From: Paenibacillus glycinis
GTDB lineage: Bacteria > Bacillota > Bacilli > Paenibacillales > Paenibacillaceae
DNA: 64,000 nucleotides
NCBI RefSeq assembly: GCF_009909185.1
Contig: NZ_JAAAMV010000001.1
Location: forward strand, 864,983-928,982
Reading direction: 5' to 3'
Shown in pieces: positions 29,422-38,479 of the stretch. A model generated the notes under the pieces. The model was given only the letters and a program-made list of their open reading frames with translations. It did no database searches and was not told the DNA's origin. Made by a program: the position numbers and the translations under genes. How positions within the stretch are numbered: position 1 is the stretch's first letter; each line of letters opens with the position of its first letter.

Positions 29422-29577
29422 ATGAACGCAATTTGGATATGGAATGTAGTAACGTTGATTTTCATTGTTGCATCGCTGTTGACGATTTGGAAAAAATCGA
29501 CGTGGATGCTCCGGGTGATCAACCTGATCGCCATCGGCATGATCATCATAGTGTTGGTCATGACGATTGAAAATTAG
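29422..29577 (+). CDS. 51-aa two-TM small membrane protein
   Basis: ATG at 29422 with CGGAGG 8 nt upstream. The peptide has two hydrophobic helices, IWNVVTLIFIVASLLTIW and VINLIAIGMIIIVLVMTI, separated by the basic turn KKSTWMLR. The good start signal and clean two-helix design support a real gene. The family is not recognised. Confidence 0.6.
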   Translation: MNAIWIWNVVTLIFIVASLLTIWKKSTWMLRVINLIAIGMIIIVLVMTIEN

Positions 29578-29792
29578 AGCCGCGCGATCGGATGACGGTT
29601 GCTAGAAAGCTCCAAATTGAACTCTTTGCGCGTTGAAACCTGCGTGTACCCGGACCGTAAAAATGCTTGGGCCATCGGGAAATCGCTGACATCCGTATCT
29701 GCGCGAATCAAAGATTCGCCCGCCGCAAGCAAGATGGAAGTACCTTGCGCAAGCTGCCACCAGCCGGAACCGGAGCCGCCGCTGGTGTTCAA
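29574..29792 (-). pseudogene. C-terminal fragment of a GNAT acetyltransferase
   Basis: About 72 codons. The stretch [20 protein letters not shown] followed by RSGYTQVSTRKEF is typical of the last helix and strands of a GNAT domain (a residue swap between a neighbour variant and its position). No start or N-terminal acetyl-CoA motif lies upstream, where terminator hairpins follow at once. It is a remnant, overlapping the stop of the small plus-strand gene. Confidence 0.5.
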
Positions 29793-29843
29793 TGGCCGAT
29801 TGCGGCAATCGTGCGAAAGTCAGACGATTTTATCAAAAAGAAA

Positions 29844-29907
29844 AGTGACCTGTTCGGTCACTTAAGCAATGCTTACTGAAACAAAAAATCCGCGCAAAAG
29901 GCGGATT
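29844..29907 (-). terminator. Two tandem terminators after the Gfo/Idh/MocA gene
   Basis: On the minus strand the first hairpin AATCCGC/GCGGATT (29887-29907) is followed by TTTTTTG. A second, AAGTGACC/GGTCACTT (29844-29864), is followed by TTCTTTTTG. Hairpins of the first kind (aaatccgcgc...gcggattt) recur at 62283 and 63693. Confidence 0.75.
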
Positions 29908-29942
29908 CAGATGGATATATGACGATAGCAACGAAAAAGTTT

Positions 29943-30980
29943 TCACCGGTTTGCATCGACGGCGAATTGCTCGATAATACGGTCCTCGAACCGATGCGGC
30001 AATTCTACCTTTCCGCCGTATTCGGCAGTATGATAGATCGCCATAATCACTTGGTACGATAACATCGCATGGGCCAGGTCGCAGATGTGACCGGCCTGCG
30101 GATTCGCCATGTATTCGGGAATGGAATCGATGTAATCGATCAAAGCATCCAAATGATGATCATCCCAGCTCGATTTTTCGATCGTATGCTCGCCCGTGAT
30201 GTAATTTCTCACTTCCAATGTTTGATTGAGCGCGATCTTCAGGTGTCCTTCCGAGCCGTACAAATCCACTCCGATATGATAAAACGGATTCGTTTCGCCT
30301 TGAAGCGAGCGCGCGAACGCGCCGCATTCAACGATAGCCCTGACGCCGTTGGAAAATAAAATCGAAGCCATCGCCTCGTCGGGCGCAACAATCGAAGAGC
30401 TGTCCTTGCCCTCGTACGGACCGGCCTGCCCCATCACCCATCGGACGGGACTAAAGTCGTTAAAGTACATCACCATATCGATCAGGTGCGAGCCTTGCTC
30501 CATGATATTGACCTTGGTGGAGGCACGAATAAACTCGATTTCACCGATCGCGCCGGCGCGCAGCAGCTGCTGTGCCTTGCGCCATGCCGGCAAATATTTA
30601 TGTTGATGATTGACCAGCGCCAGCTTGCCGTTCGCGTTGCAGAGCTCCTCGATTTCATAGGCTTCCGACGGAGTTAACGCCAGCGGCTTCTCGATATTGA
30701 TCAGCTTTACGCTTGGAAACCGGGCGGCCGCCTTGATCAGCTCGAGGCGTGCGTCGGCGCTGCTGACAATGTCTACGATATCCGGGGTCGTCTCCTGCAG
30801 CAATGCAGCCAAATCCAATGATCGGGCAGCAATTGCATATCGATCCGCAAGCGCTTTCAATCTCTCCGTATTCGAATGCCCGCATATCCCGACAAGCTCC
30901 ATGCCGTCGCTTGCTTGATACGCCTTGGCATGAGCGTCGGCCCAGCCTTTCGTTCCGACGAGTACGACTTTCAATTTCAT
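29943..30980 (-). CDS. Gfo/Idh/MocA-family oxidoreductase
   Basis: 345 aa from the ATG at 30980 (AGAGGGGATACC upstream). The N-terminal NAD(P)-binding domain has VVLVGTKGWADAHAKAY and the catalytic-type lysine motif NIEKPLALTPSEA; a C-terminal alpha/beta domain follows. It probably oxidises or reduces a sugar or inositol derivative. It stands alone, so the substrate cannot be deduced. Confidence 0.88.
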   Translation of the reverse strand: MKLKVVLVGTKGWADAHAKAYQASDGMELVGICGHSNTERLKALADRYAIAARSLDLAALLQETTPDIVDIVSSADARLELIKAAARFPSVKLINIEKPLALTPSEAYEIEELCNANGKLALVNHQHKYLPAWRKAQQLLRAGAIGEIEFIRASTKVNIMEQGSHLIDMVMYFNDFSPVRWVMGQAGPYEGKDSSSIVAPDEAMASILFSNGVRAIVECGAFARSLQGETNPFYHIGVDLYGSEGHLKIALNQTLEVRNYITGEHTIEKSSWDDHHLDALIDYIDSIPEYMANPQAGHICDLAHAMLSYQVIMAIYHTAEYGGKVELPHRFEDRIIEQFAVDANR

Positions 30981-31130
30981 CGCAGGTATCCCCTCTCGAA
31001 TGAGCTGTCGGCTAGTGCGCATCGCATTATTCGTTTTGTTCCCTAGTACCACTTTATCATAATCCTGGAGCCAGCGTTCCGAATGCTGTAGCAGGGACAG
31101 TCCAGCTTGGAGAAGCAGGGCCGGCGCGCC

Positions 31131-31916
31131 TTAAATTTTATCTCCTTTATGCAGTACGAAATTTTGCGATTGATGGTGCCTTTTCAAAAAATCCGCTTGT
31201 TCCGAACTGAATAGTTTAGCTAATTCCACCGTATTGGAGTAGGCGTCATATATGCCGAAGAAATAAATCGCCGGAAAATATAGCGTCCATTGCGCATCTA
31301 CGATTGCCCTGACTCTCGAGAAGTCCCCTAGCAAACAATTGTGAATGCCTTCAACAAGGTGCGAGTTATAGATTACGATGATGGTGTTCATCAGAATCAA
31401 AAAAGCGCCAATGACGCGATGAATATACAGTTGTCCAAGACTTGGGAGAGCCATCGACCAAACGAAAGCGATCCATGGCTTTTTCTTGCTTATGAAGTTG
31501 CATGAGAATGCGCTCATCGAGAATGTCGTGAACTTGGCATTTTCCCGTTTCGCCAATAGATGGATCATATTTTCATCGGCTGCAGTCCGGTAGCTGTCCC
31601 ATATGGCAAATAAATAAAGCGGAACATACAGGCAAATATACCTTTCGTCCAAAATAGCCTTCGTTTGCGCGATATCGCCGTTTAACGAATACATCACTGC
31701 AGTATTAAGATGAGCGAGCTGGTTAATATAAAATCCCCAGCCAAACAAGGCAAAGCCCGTGATGAATTTATGGACCAAGAAATGGCCAAACCCGGGAAAA
31801 GCAACGGACCATAATGCAACGATGTGAGGATTTCGCTGATGAAGTTGAATGGTACCGAAAGGCGTAAAGTTGGCTTGATAATAGCGATTTCTGTATTTGT
31901 TCCTGAAGTTGTTCAT
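31131..31916 (-). CDS. Multi-TM protein built from two copies of one membrane unit
   Basis: 261 aa, about six TM segments, no recognised family. The two halves are clearly homologous. NPHIVALWSVAFPGFGHFLV aligns with KPWIAFVWSMALPSLGQLYI. LNGDIAQTKAILDERYICLY aligns with LLGDFSRVRAIVDAQWTLYF, and LFAIWDSYRTA aligns with FFGIYDAYSNT. The P-G-x-G-x-x-x-x-H-K pattern resembles TM2-like domains. Monocistronic by appearance. Confidence 0.8.
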   Translation of the reverse strand: MNNFRNKYRNRYYQANFTPFGTIQLHQRNPHIVALWSVAFPGFGHFLVHKFITGFALFGWGFYINQLAHLNTAVMYSLNGDIAQTKAILDERYICLYVPLYLFAIWDSYRTAADENMIHLLAKRENAKFTTFSMSAFSCNFISKKKPWIAFVWSMALPSLGQLYIHRVIGAFLILMNTIIVIYNSHLVEGIHNCLLGDFSRVRAIVDAQWTLYFPAIYFFGIYDAYSNTVELAKLFSSEQADFLKRHHQSQNFVLHKGDKI

Positions 31917-32077
31917 TCCTTGTTACCCTCTTTGCCTTTCGATAAATGATCCCTTGTTATTTTTTCCTTATTTTTAGTATCTATTCAAATAAGTTAATCC
32001 TTTCAAAACGCATCATACCTCTAACGTAACCCTTTAGTTCGACCAATCAAATGACTGCTCGGGTACCTTCGATTTTG

Positions 32078-32920
32078 TTAAAGTGCACCTGCATCTCTTG
32101 CCGAATAGAACGACGGGTAAATCGGTCGATAATGCAATTCGTCTCTTATACGCGATGTATCGACAATCAAATGCCATGGATCAAAATCTTGCTGCAGCGC
32201 TTCTGACGAAACTTCGCTATTATGCAGCTGCAACAACTCCGCGACGGAGATCGGCGCATCGTCGGCAACATTGTAGATTCGGCCATCAATACCCGGCGTG
32301 GAAGCTGCGAGCAGCAGGGCTTGACTTACATCCGCATGGTGTGCCATTTGCATTCGTTTGGCTGGATTCCAATTACGCAATAACGGCAGAACTTCCGTGA
32401 TATGGGGATCGTGCTCACCATAGACAAACGGAAGCCTTAATATGCGCAGTCCTAATCCCTGTTCGCGATGAAGCCGTAGCAGCGCCGCTTCGGCATCAGC
32501 TTTGCTTTGAGGATATGGAAAGGCGGGCTTCAACTCGTCATCTTCGCGGCTCGGTCTCGAATGCTCCCCGGAACCATACACATGATTGGTGCTGGAAAAA
32601 ATAAACCTTGGCACATCCGCCTCCAGCGCAGCTTGAGCTAAAGCTATGCTGCCATCGATGTTTGCTATACTGGCGGTGTTCTCGTCTGCACCACGGAACT
32701 GTGCTGCCAAGTGAACCACAACATCGGTGCCCCGGAGAGCGTCGACATAATCGTCCGGCTGCAGAAGATCGCCTTCTAAAACTTCAGCCCCTTGCTGGTG
32801 AAGCCAGTCCGCCTTTGCAGCGTCCCTAACCAACAGTTTAACGTGATGACCGCGCTGTAACATACGCGGAACAAAACGGCTTCCTACTTTACCTGTGGCT
32901 CCAGTTACAAAAATGTTCAT
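32078..32920 (-). CDS. NAD-dependent epimerase/dehydratase (extended SDR)
   Basis: 280 aa; the ATG at 32920 follows AAGGAGG. VTGATGKVGSRF is the NAD site, and SSTNHVYG with YPQSK (Y-x3-K) the active site. It acts on a nucleotide sugar or a related alcohol/ketone. It is divergent from an XRE regulator 118 bp away, a common arrangement in which the regulator controls the dehydratase. Confidence 0.9.
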   Translation of the reverse strand: MNIFVTGATGKVGSRFVPRMLQRGHHVKLLVRDAAKADWLHQQGAEVLEGDLLQPDDYVDALRGTDVVVHLAAQFRGADENTASIANIDGSIALAQAALEADVPRFIFSSTNHVYGSGEHSRPSREDDELKPAFPYPQSKADAEAALLRLHREQGLGLRILRLPFVYGEHDPHITEVLPLLRNWNPAKRMQMAHHADVSQALLLAASTPGIDGRIYNVADDAPISVAELLQLHNSEVSSEALQQDFDPWHLIVDTSRIRDELHYRPIYPSFYSARDAGAL

Positions 32921-33038
32921 TTTCAAATCCTCCTTCGTTTTATTTGATGCTCTATGGGCATTATAATAGAAAGTGCAACTAGCATCCTTCCTGCGTTTAT
33001 CGTATGACTGGAAGTGTCAGGTTAAGGAGGAGTCATAA

Positions 33039-33869
33039 ATGGAAGAGATTTCTTCCAGAATGTCGTTAGGCGATTTTTTGCGTTCGCGTAGAGGTCGTCT
33101 TACGCCAGAAGATGTAGGGTTAGTATCTTACGGACGACGACGGACCGCGGGGCTTCGAAGGGAAGAAGTAGCCCAGCTTGCCCATATTGGAGCATCATGG
33201 TATACCTCTTTAGAACAAGGCAGAAATGTCAATCCCTCAGAGGATGTACTAAATAACATCGCAAAAGCGCTGCGATTGACTGAGGATGAACGTCACCATC
33301 TCCATCTTCTTGCAAGACCGGTACGACAGGAAGTGGTAGAAGAAGACCAGCAATTAAATGCAGGTTTGGAACGGACGATACGGGCTCTTGATCCGAATCC
33401 GGCATTCGTGATTGGAAGGTACTGGGATTTGCTGTTATGGAACAAAGCAGCCGAGTTAGTTTTCCGTTTACCGTCATTTTCTTTGCACCAGAGACCTAAT
33501 TGGATGAGACGTCTTTTGACGGACGCTAAGCTAGGTTCGAACATAGAGGATTGGGAAACCAGAGCACAAGTCTTGATTGCTCACTTTCGCGCGGATTACG
33601 CACGCTTCCCTCATGATACGAGGTTTAAGGAACTTATTGAGGAATTCATGCAGACCAGCCAGCTGTTTCGCGAGATATGGCCGTTACATGACGTTCAGGC
33701 CATAACGGATCGCCACAAACGGAGATACGATCCTCGTATCGGAGAGATGGAGTTTGAACATGTGACCTTGCAGCTTCCGACCAATCCGGATCTAAAGATC
33801 ATGATTTATGCAGCTTCAACGGATACGGCTGCGCGTTTGCGAAGTTTAATGAGTGCTCGGGAGGATTGA
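33039..33869 (+). CDS. XRE-family regulator with MmyB-like ligand domain
   Basis: 276 aa; AAGGAGG upstream. The N-terminal helix-turn-helix (GLRREEVAQLAHIGASWYTS, about 38-57; LEQGRNVNPSEDVL) is followed by the MmyB-like C-terminal domain (ALDPNPAFVIGRYWDLLLWN, HDVQAITDRHKRRYDPRIGE, FEHVTLQLPTNPDLKIMIY). These regulators often control an adjacent oxidoreductase, here the divergent epimerase. Confidence 0.92.
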   Translation: MEEISSRMSLGDFLRSRRGRLTPEDVGLVSYGRRRTAGLRREEVAQLAHIGASWYTSLEQGRNVNPSEDVLNNIAKALRLTEDERHHLHLLARPVRQEVVEEDQQLNAGLERTIRALDPNPAFVIGRYWDLLLWNKAAELVFRLPSFSLHQRPNWMRRLLTDAKLGSNIEDWETRAQVLIAHFRADYARFPHDTRFKELIEEFMQTSQLFREIWPLHDVQAITDRHKRRYDPRIGEMEFEHVTLQLPTNPDLKIMIYAASTDTAARLRSLMSARED

Positions 33870-33959
33870 TAAGTCACTTGTGACTTGCGTTAGGGACATC
33901 ACTCAAGAACTGTGATTGCGCGTTTTGGCAAAAAACTACCGCGCCTTAGGCTTGCTTTA

Positions 33960-34028
33960 CCTCTCGGTGACAGAGAGAAACCGGTTTAGGGATGCTTCTG
34001 ATGCTTCTGTCACCGTGTCACCGAGAGG
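33960..34028. repeat. 13-bp perfect inverted repeat with a 43-bp loop, overlapping a stop codon
   Basis: cctctcggtgaca (33960-33972) and tgtcaccgagagg (34016-34028). The right arm encodes the last residues of the basic protein on the minus strand. There is no T-run, so it is not an ordinary terminator. Confidence 0.6.
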
Positions 34029-34740
34029 GTCCGTATCCTAACTCGACAGCAAACTTAATGGCCTTAGCCAGGTCGGCCGTATGGTTACTTACAGCTATTT
34101 TACCGCGTTTAATTGCTTCTTTAGCATACTCATCAGAATAGTAAAGCGTCTCATCCTTCATATGCACAAGGTAATATTGCCGCTCCTCATCTACTTTACG
34201 GCTTTTAAGTTTGGTATCCACGATCCTCTTTGCCCTGCACAAGCTGGCTCCTTCATGAATATCTATTCCCCAGATTTCTTGGCTGCTGTTATCTAACACT
34301 TCATACCCAACAACGACTTTCTTTCCAAGAAGGTCCGATAAAACAAGAACCTTCAGAAAAGAATAATATGTGGATCTGGACAATTTTTGCGATTGCTTTG
34401 GAGGTTCTTTTTTTACAGCTCTTTTCTTTTGTCCTTCATAGCTGCTGCTTGTAGAAGAACCTTCATCCGGTTTAATAATCGTTGTTGTTAATTTTTGAAG
34501 GAGATCCTGCTCCATCTCTTGTTTCATCTTCTGCATGTCTGCTGTCATTTTCCGAGATAATTCATTTTCTAATTTATCCCACTCTCTTGATCCTGCTGCA
34601 GGGCGCGGTGTATTAGGACTTCCATTTTTTCGTGTGCGATTTCGTTTTCGCGGGACACGCTTTGGCGCCGTCAGCGAATGAATCTTTTTCGTAAGCTTTT
34701 GCAGCAGGGTCTTTTTGACCTTCCGTTGTCTCTTCATCAT
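34018..34740 (-). CDS. Basic protein of unknown function
   Basis: About 240 aa, preceded by AAAAGGAGGGCG. Not recognised. The N-terminal 45 residues are strongly basic (KRVPRKRNRTRKNG). Residues 50-90 are likely coiled coil (LENELSRKMTADMQKMKQEM), and a Ser-rich linker follows. A folded domain lies in the C-terminal half (LLGKKVVVGYEVLDNSSQEI, then WGIDIHEGASL). The design suggests a nucleic-acid or polyanion partner, but that is only inference. Confidence 0.7.
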   Translation of the reverse strand: MMKRQRKVKKTLLQKLTKKIHSLTAPKRVPRKRNRTRKNGSPNTPRPAAGSREWDKLENELSRKMTADMQKMKQEMEQDLLQKLTTTIIKPDEGSSTSSSYEGQKKRAVKKEPPKQSQKLSRSTYYSFLKVLVLSDLLGKKVVVGYEVLDNSSQEIWGIDIHEGASLCRAKRIVDTKLKSRKVDEERQYYLVHMKDETLYYSDEYAKEAIKRGKIAVSNHTADLAKAIKFAVELGYGPSR

Positions 34741-35038
34741 CGCCCTCCTTTTAGGAAAAACCCTCTATGGTGAGCTTGGCAACTTACGTTCTTTGCGAAA
34801 CTGCCTCATCGTGACCAGGCGCTAACCAGCAGCCGATCAGTATTTTAGAGCGCAGATGCTGGAAAAACCCGTTACAGTAAAGTTAGTATACCATATCCTT
34901 TTCTCATGACGCCTAGCAGGCATTCTCGGCTGCCTACTATGACTTTGCGTTTACCGGAATTTCGTTTTGTTGCCACCTCCTATCTGGCTTATACTTATAC
35001 GGAGGCAGCTATCATCGCACTAGAGAAGGAGCAGAATC

Positions 35039-36369
35039 GTGGCATTTTGGAAAGCATTGTTTGCGCTGCCGATCGCGGCCGGCCTGCTGCTGACAAACCA
35101 AAGTCCGTTATCCGCGGCCAAAGAAGAACAGATTTTTCGAATCGCGAGTATCGTTATACCGGAACGGCTCGATCCCAACCTCGCGGAGGATGGCGTGACC
35201 GAAACGGCGCTTAACGGCTTGTTCGAAGGATTGATTGGTGCGCGAGAACCAATACGGAAAAGTCGTCCCGGGCATGGCGGAATCCTGGAAAATGTCGGGC
35301 GACGGGAGAACGTACGATTTCAAGCTGCGCGCAGGCGCGACATGGAGTAACGGTCAGCCGGTCAAAGCCGGCGATTTCGAATACGCCTGGAAAAAAACCC
35401 TCTCTCCCTCGTCGCAAGCCGCATATGCGTATCAGCTCTATGTGCTGGCCAATGCGGAAGCCTATCACGCCGGATCGATCAAGGACGCTTCCAAAATCGG
35501 CGTCAAGGCGATCAACGACCAGCTGCTCCGCATGACGCTGACCCGTTCGACGCCCGCGTTCTTGCAAATGCTGTCCTGGATGACGTTCGATCCCGTGAAT
35601 GCGGCGAACGCGAAGCAGCATCCGGATTGGGCCGAGGATCCGGAAACGATGGTGACAAACGGCCCGTTCACCCTGAAATCCTGGACGGACGATGCCATCG
35701 TGCTGGAAAAAAACCTTTCGTACTATGCCGCGAACGAAATCTCGTTCTCCGAAGTGCGGATGATCGGCGATAGGAGCTTGGGATATGGCACGCAAATGCC
35801 GACGGAAAGGTACTTGAAAGGCGATTACGATTGGATCGGCGGCATCGAGACGCCAGATCTTCAAAGCGTCGACCGCGAGACTCTGCTTAGCGATTACAAA
35901 TCTTTTCCGCTCGGCGCCAGTTACTACTACCAGTTCAACCTGACCGAGGCGCCTTTCAACAACGCGAAAATTCGCAAAGCGCTTTCGCTTGCCGTGAGCC
36001 GGAAGGAGCTTGGGTTCGGATCGCCGGCTTTCGGGATTATTCCACCGAGCATTGCCGGAGCCAAGGGTGATTTTCGGTCCGAAGTGCCGGATACCGCTTA
36101 CTTCTCCGAAGAAAGCGAAGCAATTGCTCGCGGAAGGCATGAAAGAGGCCGGCATCACGACAAGTACATGAATCAGGCCCGATTCACGTACGATCCAATT
36201 GCGCGCACGCTGCTGTACGCGAAGGCGGAGAAATTGCTGATCGATCAAATGGTCATCTTGCCTCTGTATTATTACGTATCCGACGTGCTCAGCAAGCCGT
36301 ACGTGAAGGGCGTAAAGACTGGACTCGACGGCAGCGTTCAGTATGCGAGGTTTGAACCAAGAAAAATAA
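35039..36369 (+). pseudogene. OppA-type peptide-binding lipoprotein, frameshifted and internally deleted
   Basis: GTG start with AAGGAG upstream. Frame 1 encodes MAFWKALFALPIAAGLLL through LDPNLAEDGVTETALNGL. Near 35235 the homology moves to another frame (NQYGKVVPGMAESWKMSGDG) and continues through IRKALSLAVSRKEL. Around 36115-36170 roughly 100 or more residues of the family-5 solute-binding fold are missing before YMNQARFTYDPIARTLLYAK. The natural stop was also lost by a shift near 36360. Three independent lesions make it non-functional. No opp permease genes are nearby. Confidence 0.85.
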
Positions 36370-36372
36370 CGC

Positions 36373-36409
36373 GCAGAAGCACCGCGAATTACGCGGTGCT
36401 TCTGCTTTT
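36373..36409 (+). terminator. Strong terminator after the OppA pseudogene
   Basis: GCAGAAGCACCGCG and CGCGGTGCTTCTGC form a perfect 14-bp stem with a 5-nt loop followed by TTTT. Confidence 0.9.
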
Positions 36410-36597
36410 CATGGAAACCTATAGCGGGATCAGGCCCAGCTGCACGATCGTCAGTCGATTACTATTCACCCGACGTCCTGACGGAAAAATGAAAAAACCT
36501 GGTACGGATCAAGTGAATGCAGCAGCAATCATTGTGGAATTGTTTGCTTCTGTAGATTCCGATACCTTCGTCACGGATCTGCCTACGTCCGGGGCTC

Positions 36598-37146
36598 TTA
36601 AAAGAATATTCGTTCGGTTAACCACAAGCCGCCTAATACAAAAGCGATCGCTGAACATACATTGACGACTCGCACGGAATACTTCCGTTTATGAATAAAG
36701 AAGAGAACAGGCAACAATATTGCGAGAATCCCAAGCTGGGCAACCTCGATCCCCAAATTGAAACTAAAGATATTAATAGCGAGAGAGTTTTTTGCCAGAT
36801 TCATGCCTTTCAATAAATCGGCGAACCCCATGCCGTGAATTAAACCAAATACAAACGTAATCATCCAGCGTTTTCTCACGTCTTTTTTGAAAATATTTTC
36901 AATCGCGACATAGCAGATGCTAAGGGCAATCGCCGGTTCCACGATACTAGACGGCACGTCAATAATGTCGAGCACGGTTAAGGTCAACGTTAAACAGTGC
37001 GCGATGGTAAATGCCGTAATAACCGACGCGTATTGTTTAATCGTTTGCCTCGCAATCAACAGCGAGAAAATAAATAACAAATGGTCATAACCCGTTAAAA
37101 TATGTTCTATGCCTAACCTGAAGAACGAAAGGAATGCAGAAATCAT
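36598..37146 (-). CDS. HupE/UreJ-family membrane protein (short form)
   Basis: 182 aa from the ATG at 37146 (GGGAGGGTTC upstream). About six TM helices. The metal-site motifs of the family are present: IEHILTGYDHLLFI in the first helix and FGLIHGMGFADLL in a later one. HupE/UreJ proteins are linked to nickel or cobalt uptake, but the HupE_UreJ_2 branch seen here is uncharacterised. Last gene of a three-gene operon that also contains a longer paralogue. Confidence 0.85.
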   Translation of the reverse strand: MISAFLSFFRLGIEHILTGYDHLLFIFSLLIARQTIKQYASVITAFTIAHCLTLTLTVLDIIDVPSSIVEPAIALSICYVAIENIFKKDVRKRWMITFVFGLIHGMGFADLLKGMNLAKNSLAINIFSFNLGIEVAQLGILAILLPVLFFIHKRKYSVRVVNVCSAIAFVLGGLWLTERIFF

Positions 37147-37176
37147 TTCCGTGAACCCTCCCAAAATTTCGAAAGA

Positions 37177-38457
37177 TCAGTCATTTCCTTTTGCTTTTGA
37201 AAAAACAAAACTATTAATCATATAGATGAGTACAGTTACAATAGCTGAACTCCATAGCAAGAGGATGAATGCGGAACTCAATGGATCTACATCTGCCTCT
37301 ATTGCAGTGTTCATGATGATTTTCTTTCCGCTGTAAACAGTCAGGTAATAAACCATGAACAACGCGGCGGCCATATGCAGACCACTCATCGATATGAAAA
37401 CCAATCTGCCAGTTTTTCGTGACAGCGGAGCAAGAAGCTGGATAAGGATTATGGAGAGGACCGACAAGCCCGACAGCCAAAAGAAAAACCGCGGGTCCGC
37501 TTCCGGCTCTTGCATGATCTTCAGGATTAAAACAGGGCCAAGCGAAACCAGGGCCAGAAGCAAAATAGGCTTGACAAGTCGATCGAAGACATTGCTTGCA
37601 TGGAAGGATCTCCAAAATTTAACCGGAAAAAGCAAACCGACTACGGCAAGATAATAGATAAGACAACAGATAAAGCCAACCATCATGTTCCGATGGTTTA
37701 TGATTTCGCTTTTTTTCACGGCATAATTAAAGTTTTCTTCCGGACCTGCCAATGCTATTGCCTGATCCAAGGCCCGAATAGCCTTGCTAAAATGATGTTG
37801 CTTCACGAGGATGTCGGCATACAACCGCAAAGCCAAGGCTTGGTCAGTATCGGTCATGCTTACCTTGCCAAAGCTGTCTATATAGCTTTTCGCATGCTCG
37901 CTTGCGGCTTGATATTCGGCGGCTTCAAAATATTTGTTAGCCAAGTAGATATGCATTTCGGGCGCTATCGATGCGTTTTCATTCTTTGAAAGAATCGTTT
38001 CGACTTTCGCCAGCCTATCCTGAATGGAAATATTGTCTTCCTCTGACTGAACGCTTCTGAAATCCCGCAATGCTTGCCATTCGGAACGTCTCTCCTCGAG
38101 ATATGCCATTCTGTCCCGAAAGTCTTTGGAAAATGTACCGTTCGGGAAATGGTTGAGATACATCGTATAAAAGCTCAATGCCTTATCGAAATCAAATAGG
38201 TAATCGTCGTAAATATGCGTTAACTGCTTGTACACGATCTCGTCATTAAGGTCCGGATTCTTGGCCAACAGTTCCTCCAAGACCGTTGCCGCCTGCTTAT
38301 AATTTTTAGCGGCTAAGAGCTGGTTCGCTTCCGTACGGTATTCCTGTTCGTTAACGGCAGAACTGCTTTGCGCCATACAGGTACCAGAAATCATAATGAA
38401 GACCATGCCTATCATCATGATGATTGCAAAGAAATAAGTTGCACGATTCTTCTTCAT
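37177..38457 (-). CDS. Secreted TPR domain plus multi-TM protein
   Basis: 426 aa from the ATG at 38457. A signal/anchor segment (about 8-30) is followed by an extracytoplasmic helical-repeat region with TPR-like pairs (EANQLLAAKNYKQAATVLEE, DEIVYKQLTHIYDDYLFDFD, LANKYFEAAEYQAASEHAKS, DILVKQHHFSKAIRALDQAI; about 40-255). Five or so TM helices form the C-terminus. It sits between two HupE/UreJ homologues and probably assembles with them (inference). No family name assigned. Confidence 0.8.
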   Translation of the reverse strand: MKKNRATYFFAIIMMIGMVFIMISGTCMAQSSSAVNEQEYRTEANQLLAAKNYKQAATVLEELLAKNPDLNDEIVYKQLTHIYDDYLFDFDKALSFYTMYLNHFPNGTFSKDFRDRMAYLEERRSEWQALRDFRSVQSEEDNISIQDRLAKVETILSKNENASIAPEMHIYLANKYFEAAEYQAASEHAKSYIDSFGKVSMTDTDQALALRLYADILVKQHHFSKAIRALDQAIALAGPEENFNYAVKKSEIINHRNMMVGFICCLIYYLAVVGLLFPVKFWRSFHASNVFDRLVKPILLLALVSLGPVLILKIMQEPEADPRFFFWLSGLSVLSIILIQLLAPLSRKTGRLVFISMSGLHMAAALFMVYYLTVYSGKKIIMNTAIEADVDPLSSAFILLLWSSAIVTVLIYMINSFVFSKAKGND

Positions 38458-38479
38458 GGATTTCTCGCTTCCTGCTTGC

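Noticed and set aside
35211..36248. 345-aa minus-strand open frame
   Set aside because: Lies opposite the OppA pseudogene; no ribosome binding site or domain signature.
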